Source of the DNA: Gemmobacter denitrificans
GTDB taxonomy: Bacteria; Pseudomonadota; Alphaproteobacteria; Rhodobacterales; Rhodobacteraceae
Reading direction: 5' to 3'
Assembly (NCBI RefSeq): GCF_036964905.1
Contig: NZ_JBALHR010000006.1
Span: 115,513 to 179,512 of the forward strand
Length of the DNA stretch: 64,000 nucleotides
Below, piece after piece: positions 42,401-50,397 of the stretch. Both the position numbers and the translations under genes were made by a program. The notes under the pieces are model-generated. The model did no database searches. It saw nothing but the letters and a program-made list of their open reading frames with translations, and was not told the DNA's origin. Within the stretch, counting starts at the first letter, position 1. The number at the start of each line of letters is the position of its first letter.

Positions 42401-43813
42401 GGCGGCACGGGTCGGAGCTACCATGCCGATCTTGGGGCAAAGAACCAGCGTTTGCGGGTGCATTACCTCTTGGAACCGGGCTGGAAGGCGGACGCGGCCA
42501 TCCAGGGCCTCGGCCGAACCAACCGCACCAATCAGGCGCAGCCGCCGCTCTTTCGGCCGGTGGCGACGGATGTGAAGGCAGAGAAGCGGTTCCTTTCGAC
42601 CATCGCGCGCCGCCTCGACACGCTGGGGGCCATCACGCGGGGCCAGCGCCAGACCGGCGGACAGGGGCTGTTCCGCCCCGAGGACAACCTCGAGTCGCCT
42701 TACGCTCGCGATGCCCTGCGCCAACTCTACCGCCGCATCTATCGCGGCGATGTGGCTGGCTGCTCGCTCGGGGCTTTCGAGGATGCCACCGGTCTGAGCC
42801 TGACCGATGATAACGGTCTGAAGGATGATCTGCCCCCGATCACCACTTTCCTCAATCGCCTGCTCGCGCTGACGATCGAAATGCAGGCCGTGCTCTTCTC
42901 GGCCTTCGAGGACCTCCTCGACCAACGGATCGAGGGCGCCATCGCGGCCGGTGTCTACGACCTCGGGCTCGAGACGCTACGTGCCGAGAGCTTCCGCGTC
43001 ACGGATGCGCGGGTGATCTACACCCATCCCGGCTCTGGCGCAGAAACCCAGCTTCTCACCATCGCGGAAAAGCGGCGCAATGCTCCGACTTCGCTGGCGG
43101 ATGCGCTCGACTGGCTCGATGACACTAGGGCAAGGCTTCTGATCAACAGCCGCTCTGGCCGGGCGGCAGTGCAGGTCCCCGCCACCAGCCTGATGCTGGA
43201 TGACGGCACCATCGAGCCCCGCCTGCGGTTGATCCGTCCGACCGAAGCCAGCACAGTCCCGGCCAAGATCATGGACGACACCAACTGGTTGGAGGCCGAC
43301 CGCTCGGCCTTCGCCACCGCCTGGACCGCGGAATTGGCTGAGGTGCCGGAGTTCAGCGAGACCACGCTGCACATCGTGGCGGGTCTTCTGCTGCCGATCT
43401 GGAAGCAGCTCCCCGAGGACGAAACCCGCGTCTACCGCCTGCAGACCGATGACGGCCAGCGCATCATCGGCCGCCGCGTCTCGCCCGCCTGGGTCGCGAC
43501 CACGCTGGCAGATGACGCGCCGGAACTGACGGCAGCGCAGGTCCATGCCCTCGTACTTGAGGGCAAGACGGTCGTGCGGTTGGCTGAAGGGATGGAGTTG
43601 CACCGCTCCCGTGTCATGGGCGTGAACCGCATCGAGATCACCGGCTTCACCGAGGCCGCCAAAGACCGCCTCAAGGCCTATGGCTTCTTCTCTGAAATCA
43701 TCGTTTGGAAGCTGCGTCTCTTCTGCCCAACGGACTCGGGCGGCATTGCCGTGCTGGATCGTCTGCTTGCACGTTGTCCTGTGACAGGACTACATGCACG
43801 CGGGGGTTGTTAA
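39452..43813 (+). CDS. Strawberry-notch-like helicase with N-terminal methylase-like domain
   Basis: 1,453 residues. Residues 110-290 form a methyltransferase-like domain (LEPSAGTGLLAI, NPPF at 211-214). A superfamily 2 helicase core follows: Walker A GDGTGAGKGRQS (from 510), DESH box (619-622), strawberry-notch helicase C segment (RILIFSDAGGTGRSYHADLG, QGLGRTNRTNQAQPP). The C-terminal ~400 residues are specific to the bacterial family. Such giants are common on alphaproteobacterial plasmids and may remodel or protect DNA. The start is preceded by a CTTCCC-G sequence that can pair with GGGAAG (39378-39383). The Toprim gene follows after 3 bases. Confidence 0.92.
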   Translation: MTYLAPVAPPVPVPSRDPAPAILAVAGALQPDLAQGFRIDALRLRLEMERAFGGSDADGAWDWKLAYEAGEVALVLFLRKFGRAMLARSGSPAALLPILAKVAGLLPTHTRRSEEMERFQQFSTPLPMGLAAMAAAQITPRDLVLEPSAGTGLLAILAEIAGGSLALNELAETRADLLRDLFPERPVTTFDADQIDDHLDVGVRPSVILMNPPFSAVAHVDGRTTEATARHLRSALARLAPGGRLVAITGTGFAPDAPAWAKTFSRLTETAHLVFTGAVSGAAFAKHGTSFETRISVFDKCRGGERGGITADLARPMSVDAPQLLARIVAEVPPRFEMDSGAVAQSQPASPFRGLSPRASGPAARPFRSTATAKMDVHVTTPDAEDLVYTLREAADDLGAARLSDAIYDTFRLQAIDIPGVEPHPAKLVQSAAMASVAPPKPSYRPKLPAAVLRDGMLSDAQLETVIYAGEAHSAYLAGSWTVDGTGDIVSAAPDEAADAVRFRRGFFLGDGTGAGKGRQSAGILLDNWCQGRRKALWISKSDKLLEDAQRDWSALGQERLLVTPLSRFAQGRDIPLSEGILFTTYATLRSEERGAKKSRVDQIVDWLGADFDGVILFDESHAMANAAGSKGERGDTEASQQGRAGLRLQHKLPNARVVYVSATGATTVHNLAYAQRLGLWGGEDFPFATRAEFVQAIEAGGVAAMEVLARDLRSLGLYTARSLSYDGVEYEMLEHALTPEQRGIYDAYAGAFAIIHNNLAAAMEAANITGENGTLNRQAKSAARSAFESAKQRFFGHLLTSMKTPTLIASIEVDLAAGHAAVIQIVSTGEALMERRLSEIPTEEWNDIRVDITPREYVLDYLAHSFPVQLYEPFTDSEGNLSSRPVVRDGQPVECREAARRRDALIEKLASLPPVPGALDQIVQRFGTDLVAEVTGRSRRIVRKGEGAAACLVVESRAGSANLAETSAFMDDQKRILIFSDAGGTGRSYHADLGAKNQRLRVHYLLEPGWKADAAIQGLGRTNRTNQAQPPLFRPVATDVKAEKRFLSTIARRLDTLGAITRGQRQTGGQGLFRPEDNLESPYARDALRQLYRRIYRGDVAGCSLGAFEDATGLSLTDDNGLKDDLPPITTFLNRLLALTIEMQAVLFSAFEDLLDQRIEGAIAAGVYDLGLETLRAESFRVTDARVIYTHPGSGAETQLLTIAEKRRNAPTSLADALDWLDDTRARLLINSRSGRAAVQVPATSLMLDDGTIEPRLRLIRPTEASTVPAKIMDDTNWLEADRSAFATAWTAELAEVPEFSETTLHIVAGLLLPIWKQLPEDETRVYRLQTDDGQRIIGRRVSPAWVATTLADDAPELTAAQVHALVLEGKTVVRLAEGMELHRSRVMGVNRIEITGFTEAAKDRLKAYGFFSEIIVWKLRLFCPTDSGGIAVLDRLLARCPVTGLHARGGC

Positions 43814-43816
43814 GCC

Positions 43817-44848
43817 ATGTATTTCGAGACCGAAGATGTGATCCGCGCTTTGGCGGAGAATGCCGAAGGCGTGTGTCGCGCCTACCTTCCCGCCGGACGG
43901 CGGGAAGGGTCCTACTGGATCGTGGGCGACCTGCAGAACAACCCCGGCCGGTCGCTTTTCGTGCGGCTGACCGGACCAGTCTTGGGGCCTGGTGCGGCGG
44001 GAAAGTTCACGGACGGTGCCACGGGCGAGCACGGTGATCTTCTCGACATCATCCGCGTGAGGACCGGGATCTCCCGCTTTCCCGATCTTCTGGCCGAAGC
44101 GCGGGCGCATCTTGGCCGTCCGCAGCCGGCCCTCCCGGTTGCGCCAGTGCCAAGGAAGGCAAAGGCGCCTGGTGGCACGCCAGCAGCGGCGTCGCGGCTC
44201 TTTGCAGCCTCGATGCCGATCGCAGGCACGCTTGCCGACACCTACCTCCGCTCCCGGGGCCTGACCCACGGCGGCATGACGAGTGCTCTGCGCTTCCACC
44301 CGAAGTGTTGGCATCGGGATGAGGGGCAGACCCGGAGCATCCCCAGACCAGCACTCATCGCCGCGGTCACCGATCGGGCAGGGGCCTTGCAGGGCGCGCA
44401 TCGTACTTGGTTGGCACCTGACGGACAGGGAAAGGCGGCTGTCGACACACCGCGGCGTGCCATGGGTCACCTCCTCGGCAATGCCGTCAGGCTGACCCCG
44501 CATGACGACATCCTCGTCGTCGGCGAAGGCATCGAGACCATGCTGTCGCTCGTCGAAGCTGTGCCCGGCCTTCCCGTCTGGGCGTCGCTCTCGTCGGGTC
44601 ACCTCGGGGCGGTCCTGCTGCCGGAGGGGCTTCAGCGCCTTTACATCGCCATCGACAGCGATCCGGCTGGGCAGCGCGCGGCAGAGAGGTTGAGCGCCAT
44701 AGCCACCGAGGTCGGGGTGCCCGTTCGGGTTCTGGAACCGCAGCTCGGGGATTTCAACGATGATCTCCGGGCGAACGGCAAAGAGGCGCTACGCCAGCAT
44801 CTGGCAATTCAGATCGGGCCCGAGGATCGGCATCGCCTGTTCGGCTGA
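43817..44848 (+). CDS. Toprim-domain protein (primase-like, DUF7146)
   Basis: 343 residues. The N-terminal DUF7146-like region (LAENAEGVCRAYLPAGRREG) includes GKFTDGATGEHGDLLDII, typical of plasmid primase-like proteins. The Toprim domain carries GEGIET (236-241) and DSDPAGQ (280-286), the acidic metal sites. It starts 3 bases after the helicase gene, so the two are an operon and may cooperate in primer synthesis or DNA repair. No zinc-finger or helicase domain is fused. It may be a primase or a nicking enzyme. Confidence 0.9.
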   Translation: MYFETEDVIRALAENAEGVCRAYLPAGRREGSYWIVGDLQNNPGRSLFVRLTGPVLGPGAAGKFTDGATGEHGDLLDIIRVRTGISRFPDLLAEARAHLGRPQPALPVAPVPRKAKAPGGTPAAASRLFAASMPIAGTLADTYLRSRGLTHGGMTSALRFHPKCWHRDEGQTRSIPRPALIAAVTDRAGALQGAHRTWLAPDGQGKAAVDTPRRAMGHLLGNAVRLTPHDDILVVGEGIETMLSLVEAVPGLPVWASLSSGHLGAVLLPEGLQRLYIAIDSDPAGQRAAERLSAIATEVGVPVRVLEPQLGDFNDDLRANGKEALRQHLAIQIGPEDRHRLFG

Positions 44849-44989
44849 TCCGCATCGCGCATGTGGCGGACCAGGGATAGCGGGGCAGGGGTCACGGAGT
44901 CCTGACGTGGCTGTGGATCGTCGCTTTGCCTCTTCCCGGGCAATCTCATCCACCCGTCTCCCGAGCGGCCTTCAAGAGATGGGCAGGCG

Positions 44990-45152
44990 GCCGTCAAAGG
45001 TGCCGCCCCTTCAAGGACGGGGGGCGACTGATTTCCGCCGGCGGGGAAAAGCCCCGCCTTTGCATCGCGAAAGACAAATCAGCCGCCCCCCGTCCTCCTC
45101 CACATGCGTTCCGGCCCCGAAGGCGGGGTGAAGGGGCGTCCCCCGTGACGGC
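44990..45152 (+). ncRNA. Putative branched structured RNA before the DUF2493 gene
   Basis: Nested perfect or near-perfect stems: P1 GCCGTCA/TGACGGC (44990-44996 with 45146-45152); P2 CGCCCCTTCA/TGAAGGGGCG (45004-45013 with 45129-45138); P3 a 21-bp stem (45014-45034 with 45076-45096, one G-T pair); a P3-capping hairpin GGCGGGG/CCCCGCC (45040-45046 with 45052-45058); and P5 CCCCG-AAGG-CGGGG (45115-45128). P2, P3 and P5 meet at a three-way junction. It lies between two genes, so it could be a leader RNA, a riboregulator or a single-strand origin. Confidence 0.65.
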
Positions 45153-45218
45153 TTTCGCAGCCCATGAAGGCCGCGCGGGATGACGCGCGGACGAGACCGG
45201 CCCGGAGGCAAGAAACCG

Positions 45219-46151
45219 ATGACGATCCACACCCACGACGACGCGTATGAACCCGCCCACACCGCATCCCAGACCGCCCATGCGCTCGACGAGCTGCAGC
45301 TCTATGGCTACCGCCCCTTTGACGAGCCCGATCCGCGCCCGATGCCCGATGGACAGCGCCTCGCGGTCGCCGTCGCCGACATCTTCGATGCCCTCGTCGC
45401 GACCCTGGAAGACACCCGCATGGAACCCGACCTCGAAGAGGTGCTCTGGGGCCAGGTCAACCTCTTCCACCGCGCCACGGCCCGGATCGAGCGGTCGCTC
45501 GATGAGAACGAGCAGGCGCAGCGCCGCCTCCAGCGTGAGCAGGACGGCTCCGAGGTGAAATCCACAGAGCTTGAGCGCCTGACGGCCGAAGGCCTGACCC
45601 TCATCGAACGGCGCAACTGCATGGACATGATGCGCGATCACGCCGCCACCGAGTTCGTCCATCACACGGGATCGACCTGGCGGCCCCGCACCGGCTCAAT
45701 GGTGAACCGCCAGCACATGACCGCAGCGCTGATCGACAGCCGCGACTTCTTGGCCGCCAAGCGCCGCGCGGAGACCGAGGTGATGCTGCCCGCAGGTCCC
45801 AAGGTCGCCCTCACCGGTGGGACCGACTTCAACGATCACCGCCTGATCTGGGGCAAGCTCGATCAGGTCCGGACCAAGTATCCCGACATGGTCCTTCTGC
45901 ACGGGGGCAGCCCGAAGGGCGCAGAACTCATCGCCGCCAAATGGGCCGAGTCCCGGGGCGTGACGCAGGTGGCCTTCAAGCCCGACTGGGCTAAGCATGC
46001 CAAGGCTGCCCCCTTCAAGCGCAACGATGCCATGCTGGACGTGCTGCCTGTGGGCGTCCTCGTCTTCCCGGGCAATGGCATCCAGGAGAACCTCGCCGAC
46101 AAGGCAAAGAAGCTGGGCATCCCGGTCATGAAGTTCGAGAAAGGGGCGTGA
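45219..46151 (+). CDS. DUF2493 (SLOG-like) plasmid protein
   Basis: 310 residues from the ATG at 45219, after CCGGAGG. The N-terminal ~185 residues are helical and include VAVADIFDALVATLEDTRME. The C-terminal DUF2493 domain has KVALTGGTDFNDHRLIWGKL and VLLHGGSPKGAELIAAKWAE, with GAELIAAKWA forming the nucleotide-binding-like helix of the SLOG/Rossmann superfamily. It follows a 370-base gap filled by the structured element. It is the last gene of the plasmid-core module before the catabolic island. Its ligand is unknown. Confidence 0.88.
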   Translation: MTIHTHDDAYEPAHTASQTAHALDELQLYGYRPFDEPDPRPMPDGQRLAVAVADIFDALVATLEDTRMEPDLEEVLWGQVNLFHRATARIERSLDENEQAQRRLQREQDGSEVKSTELERLTAEGLTLIERRNCMDMMRDHAATEFVHHTGSTWRPRTGSMVNRQHMTAALIDSRDFLAAKRRAETEVMLPAGPKVALTGGTDFNDHRLIWGKLDQVRTKYPDMVLLHGGSPKGAELIAAKWAESRGVTQVAFKPDWAKHAKAAPFKRNDAMLDVLPVGVLVFPGNGIQENLADKAKKLGIPVMKFEKGA

Positions 46152-46376
46152 GCCCCCTCAGTATCCGCTTCCGGCCCAAAGCAGACGGTCACGCGCTGGA
46201 AAAGAGCCTGCACAAAGGGATACCGACAGCTCGATAACCCCACGATCGGGTCGAGCCATCTGTTGCCAAGGAAGAGTGGGCGTTTGCGGTTCAGATCCAA
46301 CCGCCTGCAATCTCTCCTCATTCTTCCCGGCATTTGCTGTCATCAACGTGCGTGAGCGTCACGGGCTGGAGGCGCA

Positions 46377-47180
46377 CTATGCCCCAGCACGCTTCACCTC
46401 GGGCAGCTTGCCACCGAAGGCACGGGTTGCGGTGTTGGCCGCGCTGACAACCGCGCGGATCAGGTTGTCATGGTGGGAGTCTTCCAGGCGGCTTCGCACG
46501 CAGGCCAGGCCAATGGTCGCAATGACCTTGCCATGCCAGTCAAACACTGGCGCTGCAAACCCTGCTGTGTCCACTTCGAATCCGCCGATCGAACAGGCGT
46601 AGCCCAATTTACGCGCTTCACGGATGCGCGCGTGCAGTTCTTCGCGGCTTGCGGTTTCGGCGGTGTAACGCTTGTCTGACGTTCGCGCCAAAAGACTCTC
46701 AGCCTCGTCCCGCGGCAGATGTGCCAGATAGACGACGCCCGATGCCGTCGCGTGAAACGGCAGAACCTGCGTCGGGTCGATCCAGACGCGGGTGGATCGG
46801 TTCGGTTCACACAGCGCGATGGTGGTCAGCCCGGCCTCTGACGCCAGCGAGGCATGGCCGGATTCCCCGGTCTCTTCGGACAGGCGGTCCACGATCGGTT
46901 GCAGGGTCGAGATCATCGGGAAGGACGTCTCGCGGATTCGTGCAAGGCGGAGAATCGCTGTCCCAAGCCGATATTTCCGGGTGTCGGGATGCTGTTCCAA
47001 AAGACCGCCCGCGACCAACGAGTTCAAGACCCGCATCGCTGTCACTTTGTCCAATCCGGAGGCCTTGGCGATATCGACAAGGCGGAACTCGGGGGCCTCT
47101 GTCGTGAAAAGGTTCAATAAATGCATGGCCTTGTCGATTGTCTTCATCGACTGGGCGCGTTTGGGGGCGGCTGAATCCAC
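46377..47180 (-). CDS. IclR-family transcriptional regulator
   Basis: 267 residues: N-terminal winged helix (RLVDIAKASGLDKVTAMRVL) and a C-terminal IclR effector domain (VLPFHATASGVVYLAH, IGGFEVDTAGFAAPVFDWHG). It starts at a GTG at 47180; an ATG at 47147 is an alternative. It is divergent from the TctCBA operon across a 100-base region with an inverted repeat and promoter, so it probably controls the uptake and catabolic genes in response to the substrate or an intermediate. Confidence 0.92.
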   Translation of the reverse strand: MDSAAPKRAQSMKTIDKAMHLLNLFTTEAPEFRLVDIAKASGLDKVTAMRVLNSLVAGGLLEQHPDTRKYRLGTAILRLARIRETSFPMISTLQPIVDRLSEETGESGHASLASEAGLTTIALCEPNRSTRVWIDPTQVLPFHATASGVVYLAHLPRDEAESLLARTSDKRYTAETASREELHARIREARKLGYACSIGGFEVDTAGFAAPVFDWHGKVIATIGLACVRSRLEDSHHDNLIRAVVSAANTATRAFGGKLPEVKRAGA

Positions 47181-47206
47181 GACTGAGACCCTGACGGAAT
47201 GAATTA

Positions 47207-47235
47207 TTGACAGACCATATCATTGTCGTAACAAT
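47207..47235 (+). promoter_or_regulatory. Promoter and inverted repeat controlling tctC
   Basis: TTGACA (47207-47212), 17-base spacer, AACAAT (47230-47235). ATTGT-CGTA-ACAAT (47222-47235) is a perfect inverted repeat covering the -10 box, and TTGAC/GTCAA form an outer repeat. IclR-type repression is inferred. Confidence 0.6.
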
Positions 47236-47280
47236 ATAGTCAATCAAGTTGATAATAATGAAACAACACGGGAGATCAAG

Positions 47281-48216
47281 ATGAAAAGCCTTGTAAGCGC
47301 CACATTCGCGCTGCTGGCCACGGTGAGTGGCGTAACCATGGCGCTGGCGGAATATCCTGAGCGTCCGGTGTCGATCATCGAACCCTGGCCGCCCGGCGAT
47401 GTGGACGACCAGTTGCTGCGCGTGATCGCGGAAGTCTTCACCCAGGAAACCGGCGTTCCGGCCAAGGTGGTGAACCGCCCCGGCGGATTTGGGCTTGAGG
47501 GTGCGGCGTCGGTCCTGTCTTCGCCCGCGGATGGGTACACCATCGGCAGCTTTCTGATCGACATCCCGACCAGCTATCCGATCCTTGGCATCGCGCCCTA
47601 TGCGCGCGAGGATATGGAGGTCATCGGCCTGAACATGAACTTCCCCTTCATGCTGGCCGCGCGCAAGGATGCGCCATACAACAACCTGGCCGAGCTTGCG
47701 GCCTATGCCAAGGACAACCCGGTCAGCTTTGGCCATTTCGGGTTCGAGACGATCCCGGCGCAGCAGACCTTTGAGGCGGCGCGCCAGCTTGGGTTCAGTT
47801 TCAGCACCGAAACCGGCTATGAGGTGACGGATTGCACCACGCTGAGCAACGGCGATGCTGACGTGATCAACACCACGGTCGCACTGGTTCTGGCCTGCAA
47901 GGACGATGTCAAGGCAATCGCCGCCTATACCGAAGCGCCGCTTTCCGTGTTCCCCGATGGCCCGCTTTTGCGCGACCAGATCAGCGGGCCGACCTTTACG
48001 CTGTGGTCGGGCATTTTCGTTCCGAAAGGCACCCCGCAAGAGGCAAAGGACAAGCTGGCCGCGATCATCGAAAAGGCCATGCAATCCGATCAGGCCAAGC
48101 AGATTGCCGAAACGACCGGCGCTGAAATCTACTGGCAGCCTGCAGCCGAAGCGCAGGCGCGGATCGATGCGGACTTCGAGGCGGTCAAGGCTCTTTTCGC
48201 CAAGATGAAGCAGTAA
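47281..48216 (+). CDS. Tripartite tricarboxylate transporter binding protein (TctC-like)
   Basis: 311 residues. A signal peptide (1-22, cut near ALA) precedes the periplasmic TctC/Bug fold (YPERPVSIIEPWPPGDVDDQ, then NRPGGFGLEGAASVL). The binding protein delivers substrate to the TctA/TctB membrane pair. GGGAG is 6 bases before the ATG. The first lines of the mature protein match Bug family proteins, whose ligands are carboxylates or amino compounds. A hairpin after the stop would favour higher levels of this protein than TctAB. Confidence 0.92.
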   Translation: MKSLVSATFALLATVSGVTMALAEYPERPVSIIEPWPPGDVDDQLLRVIAEVFTQETGVPAKVVNRPGGFGLEGAASVLSSPADGYTIGSFLIDIPTSYPILGIAPYAREDMEVIGLNMNFPFMLAARKDAPYNNLAELAAYAKDNPVSFGHFGFETIPAQQTFEAARQLGFSFSTETGYEVTDCTTLSNGDADVINTTVALVLACKDDVKAIAAYTEAPLSVFPDGPLLRDQISGPTFTLWSGIFVPKGTPQEAKDKLAAIIEKAMQSDQAKQIAETTGAEIYWQPAAEAQARIDADFEAVKALFAKMKQ

Positions 48217-48247
48217 CGCCCTTTCGAAGGGATTGAGCAAAACCGGT

Positions 48248-48267
48248 GCGGCCCACGCAAGGGCCGC
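48248..48267 (+). terminator. Intra-operon hairpin after tctC
   Basis: GCGGCCC (48248-48254) and GGGCCGC (48261-48267) are a perfect 7-bp stem with a 6-base loop and no T-run. It is typical of hairpins that stabilise binding-protein mRNA or attenuate downstream genes. Confidence 0.5.
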
Positions 48268-48298
48268 GCCCAGCTTCTTGCGCGCTGGAGTGAGCCAG

Positions 48299-48880
48299 AT
48301 GTCCGATCACATCGACCACATTGCGACCATTGCCGATGCGGATTCCGAGGCCTTTGAAGAGGATGTCATCCCCGAGGCAAGCCAGCTTGCCATGACCCAT
48401 TTCTGGGTCTTCGCGCTGGTGGCGTTGGCGGTTCTGCCCTGGGCCACAGTGCCGGGCAAGCGCGACCTCGGTTGGGTGCAGGAGCCCTGGTCCTGGCCGT
48501 TCATCACGCTGAGCTTCGGCCTGATTGGCGGTTTCGGCCCCTTGCGGGCCTATCTGCGCGACCGGCGCAAGCCCGGTTTTTCCGCCAAGGCCAGCCTTGC
48601 CTTCGAAGGTATGGGGCGGGCGATGATCTATGCGCTTGGCTTCATGGCCTATATCGCGGGCGTTGCGTTCCTTGGCTTCACCATCGCCTCTGTGATCTTC
48701 ATGCAGTCGCTTCTCTATATCTCGGGCCTGCGCGGGAGGCGGTGGGTTGTGACCGGCCTTGCAGTGGTTGCGGTGATCGTACTGGCCTTCCGGGTGGGCC
48801 TTGGCATCTGGTTCCCGCTGCCGCCCGTCATGCAGCTTTTCCCCGACTGGGTCGGCAATTCCTTGGGTGAATACCTATGA
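48299..48880 (+). CDS. Tripartite tricarboxylate transporter small subunit (TctB-like)
   Basis: 193 residues with four membrane helices (about 32-50, 62-80, 105-135, 140-175) and an acidic N-terminus (DADSEAFEEDVIPEASQ). The ATG at 48299 is chosen over an upstream open frame to 48233 that lies in the hairpin. It overlaps tctA by 4 bases. TctB proteins vary strongly in sequence, so the call rests on size, topology and context between tctC and tctA. Confidence 0.85.
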   Translation: MSDHIDHIATIADADSEAFEEDVIPEASQLAMTHFWVFALVALAVLPWATVPGKRDLGWVQEPWSWPFITLSFGLIGGFGPLRAYLRDRRKPGFSAKASLAFEGMGRAMIYALGFMAYIAGVAFLGFTIASVIFMQSLLYISGLRGRRWVVTGLAVVAVIVLAFRVGLGIWFPLPPVMQLFPDWVGNSLGEYL

Positions 48881-50361
48881 TCGATTCCATCCTTCTCGGC
48901 TTTCAGGAAGTCGCGCAGTGGCAGGTGATCCTTGCCCTCTTGATCGGCGCCATGGCCGGTATCCTTGTCGGCGCCGTTCCGGGCATGGAGCCTGCGGGCG
49001 CCATGGCCATCGCGCTGCCCTTTTCCCTGACGATGGAACCCCTGCCCGGCATCATCCTGCTTCTGGGCTGTTATGGCGGGGCCTGGTATGGCGGGGCGAT
49101 CCCGGCGATCCTGATCCGGGTGCCGGGAACGCCGGTCAACGTCCTGACCACCTATGACGGCTACCCCCTGGGCCAGAAGGGACAGCCGATGCGGGCGCTT
49201 TCGCTGGCCTATTCCTCGTCCTTTGTCGGCGGGATCCTTTCGGTCATGGCTTTGGTCTTCCTTGCGCCCTTCATGGCGAAGGTCGCCGAAAAATTCGGCC
49301 CGCCGGAATTTGCCATGGTCATGCTTCTGGCGACGATTTCGGTGATCCTTGCCCATCACCAGAACATCCGCGGCGCGATCCTGACCTTTGGCATCGGGGC
49401 CTTTCTGGGAACCGTCGGCTTTGAAAGCCCGCACCACACATTGCGCTATACCTTTGGTCAGGATTGGCTGACCGGCGGTATTCCCATGGTGCCCATGGTG
49501 ATCGGGCTTTTCGCCATCAGCCAGGCCTTTGTTCTACTGGAGACCAAATCGCCGCCAAAGGTGCCGAAGGACCTGAACACCACCGGCCGTTTCGCCGGGT
49601 TGTTCGAGGTGTTCAAATATCGCGCCACCGTCATCCGCTCCAGCCTGCTGGGTCTGGTCATGGGGCTGTTGCCGGGAGTGGGTGAGTTCGGCGCTCAATT
49701 CCTGTCCTATTCGCTGGCACGGCGGTTTTCGAAGAAACCCGAAGAGTTCGGCAAGGGTTCACCCGAAGGGCTGGTCGCCTCGGAAGTGTCGATCAACGCC
49801 TGCACCTCGACTGTTCTTGTGCCGCTTTTGTCGCTGGGCATCCCGGCCGATCCCTTGATGGCGATGCTCTTGGCGGTGTTCATGATCCACAACATCATCC
49901 CCGGCCCACAGCTGTTCGCCGAGCATCCCGACTTTATCTCGGGTCTCTATATCTCGTTGTTTCTGCTGAATATCTTCGTGATGATCCTGCTCTTGGCCTT
50001 TACCAAACATGTGGTGAAACTGTCGTCCATCACGCCCCGGATGATCGGGGCGACGATCATGATCCTTGGCTTCATCGGCACCTATACGCAGAACTTCCGG
50101 GTGACAGACGGGCTTTTCACGCTCGCCTTCGCCATCGTCGGACGCTTCATGCTGAAGAACGGGATCCCGGCCTTCCCGATGGTCGTGGGGCTGGTTCTGG
50201 GGCCAATGCTGGAGGGTCGGATCAAGCAGGCGCTTAGCATATCGGCGGGTGATCCGACGATCTTCCTGACCCGGCCGATTGCGGCGGCCTTTCTTGGGCT
50301 GGCGATTGCGGCGGTCGTGGTCTTTTCGTGGAACCACCTCCGGCACGCCAAGGCCAGATAG
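48877..50361 (+). CDS. Tripartite tricarboxylate transporter large subunit (TctA-like)
   Basis: 494 residues with about 12 membrane helices. Family segments are GAVPGMEPAGAMAIALPFSL, CYGGAWYGGAIPAILIRVPG and GLVMGLLPGVGEFGAQFLSY (the repeated G-rich substrate motifs of TctA). It is the permease that couples uptake to ion gradients with TctB and TctC. It overlaps tctB by 4 bases; the aminotransferase gene follows after 36 bases, linking uptake to catabolism. Confidence 0.93.
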   Translation: MIDSILLGFQEVAQWQVILALLIGAMAGILVGAVPGMEPAGAMAIALPFSLTMEPLPGIILLLGCYGGAWYGGAIPAILIRVPGTPVNVLTTYDGYPLGQKGQPMRALSLAYSSSFVGGILSVMALVFLAPFMAKVAEKFGPPEFAMVMLLATISVILAHHQNIRGAILTFGIGAFLGTVGFESPHHTLRYTFGQDWLTGGIPMVPMVIGLFAISQAFVLLETKSPPKVPKDLNTTGRFAGLFEVFKYRATVIRSSLLGLVMGLLPGVGEFGAQFLSYSLARRFSKKPEEFGKGSPEGLVASEVSINACTSTVLVPLLSLGIPADPLMAMLLAVFMIHNIIPGPQLFAEHPDFISGLYISLFLLNIFVMILLLAFTKHVVKLSSITPRMIGATIMILGFIGTYTQNFRVTDGLFTLAFAIVGRFMLKNGIPAFPMVVGLVLGPMLEGRIKQALSISAGDPTIFLTRPIAAAFLGLAIAAVVVFSWNHLRHAKAR

Positions 50362-50397
50362 GCTGTCCGTCCTTTCCCCATACGCAGGAGTACCCCC

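Noticed and set aside
40808..42925. 705-codon minus-strand frame inside the strawberry-notch gene
   Set aside because: A GC-bias shadow; the plus strand encodes complete helicase motifs across the same bases.
46152..46376. Remnant of another element between the DUF2493 and IclR genes
   Set aside because: No coding fragment, terminal repeat or recognisable element end could be found in this 225-base gap.
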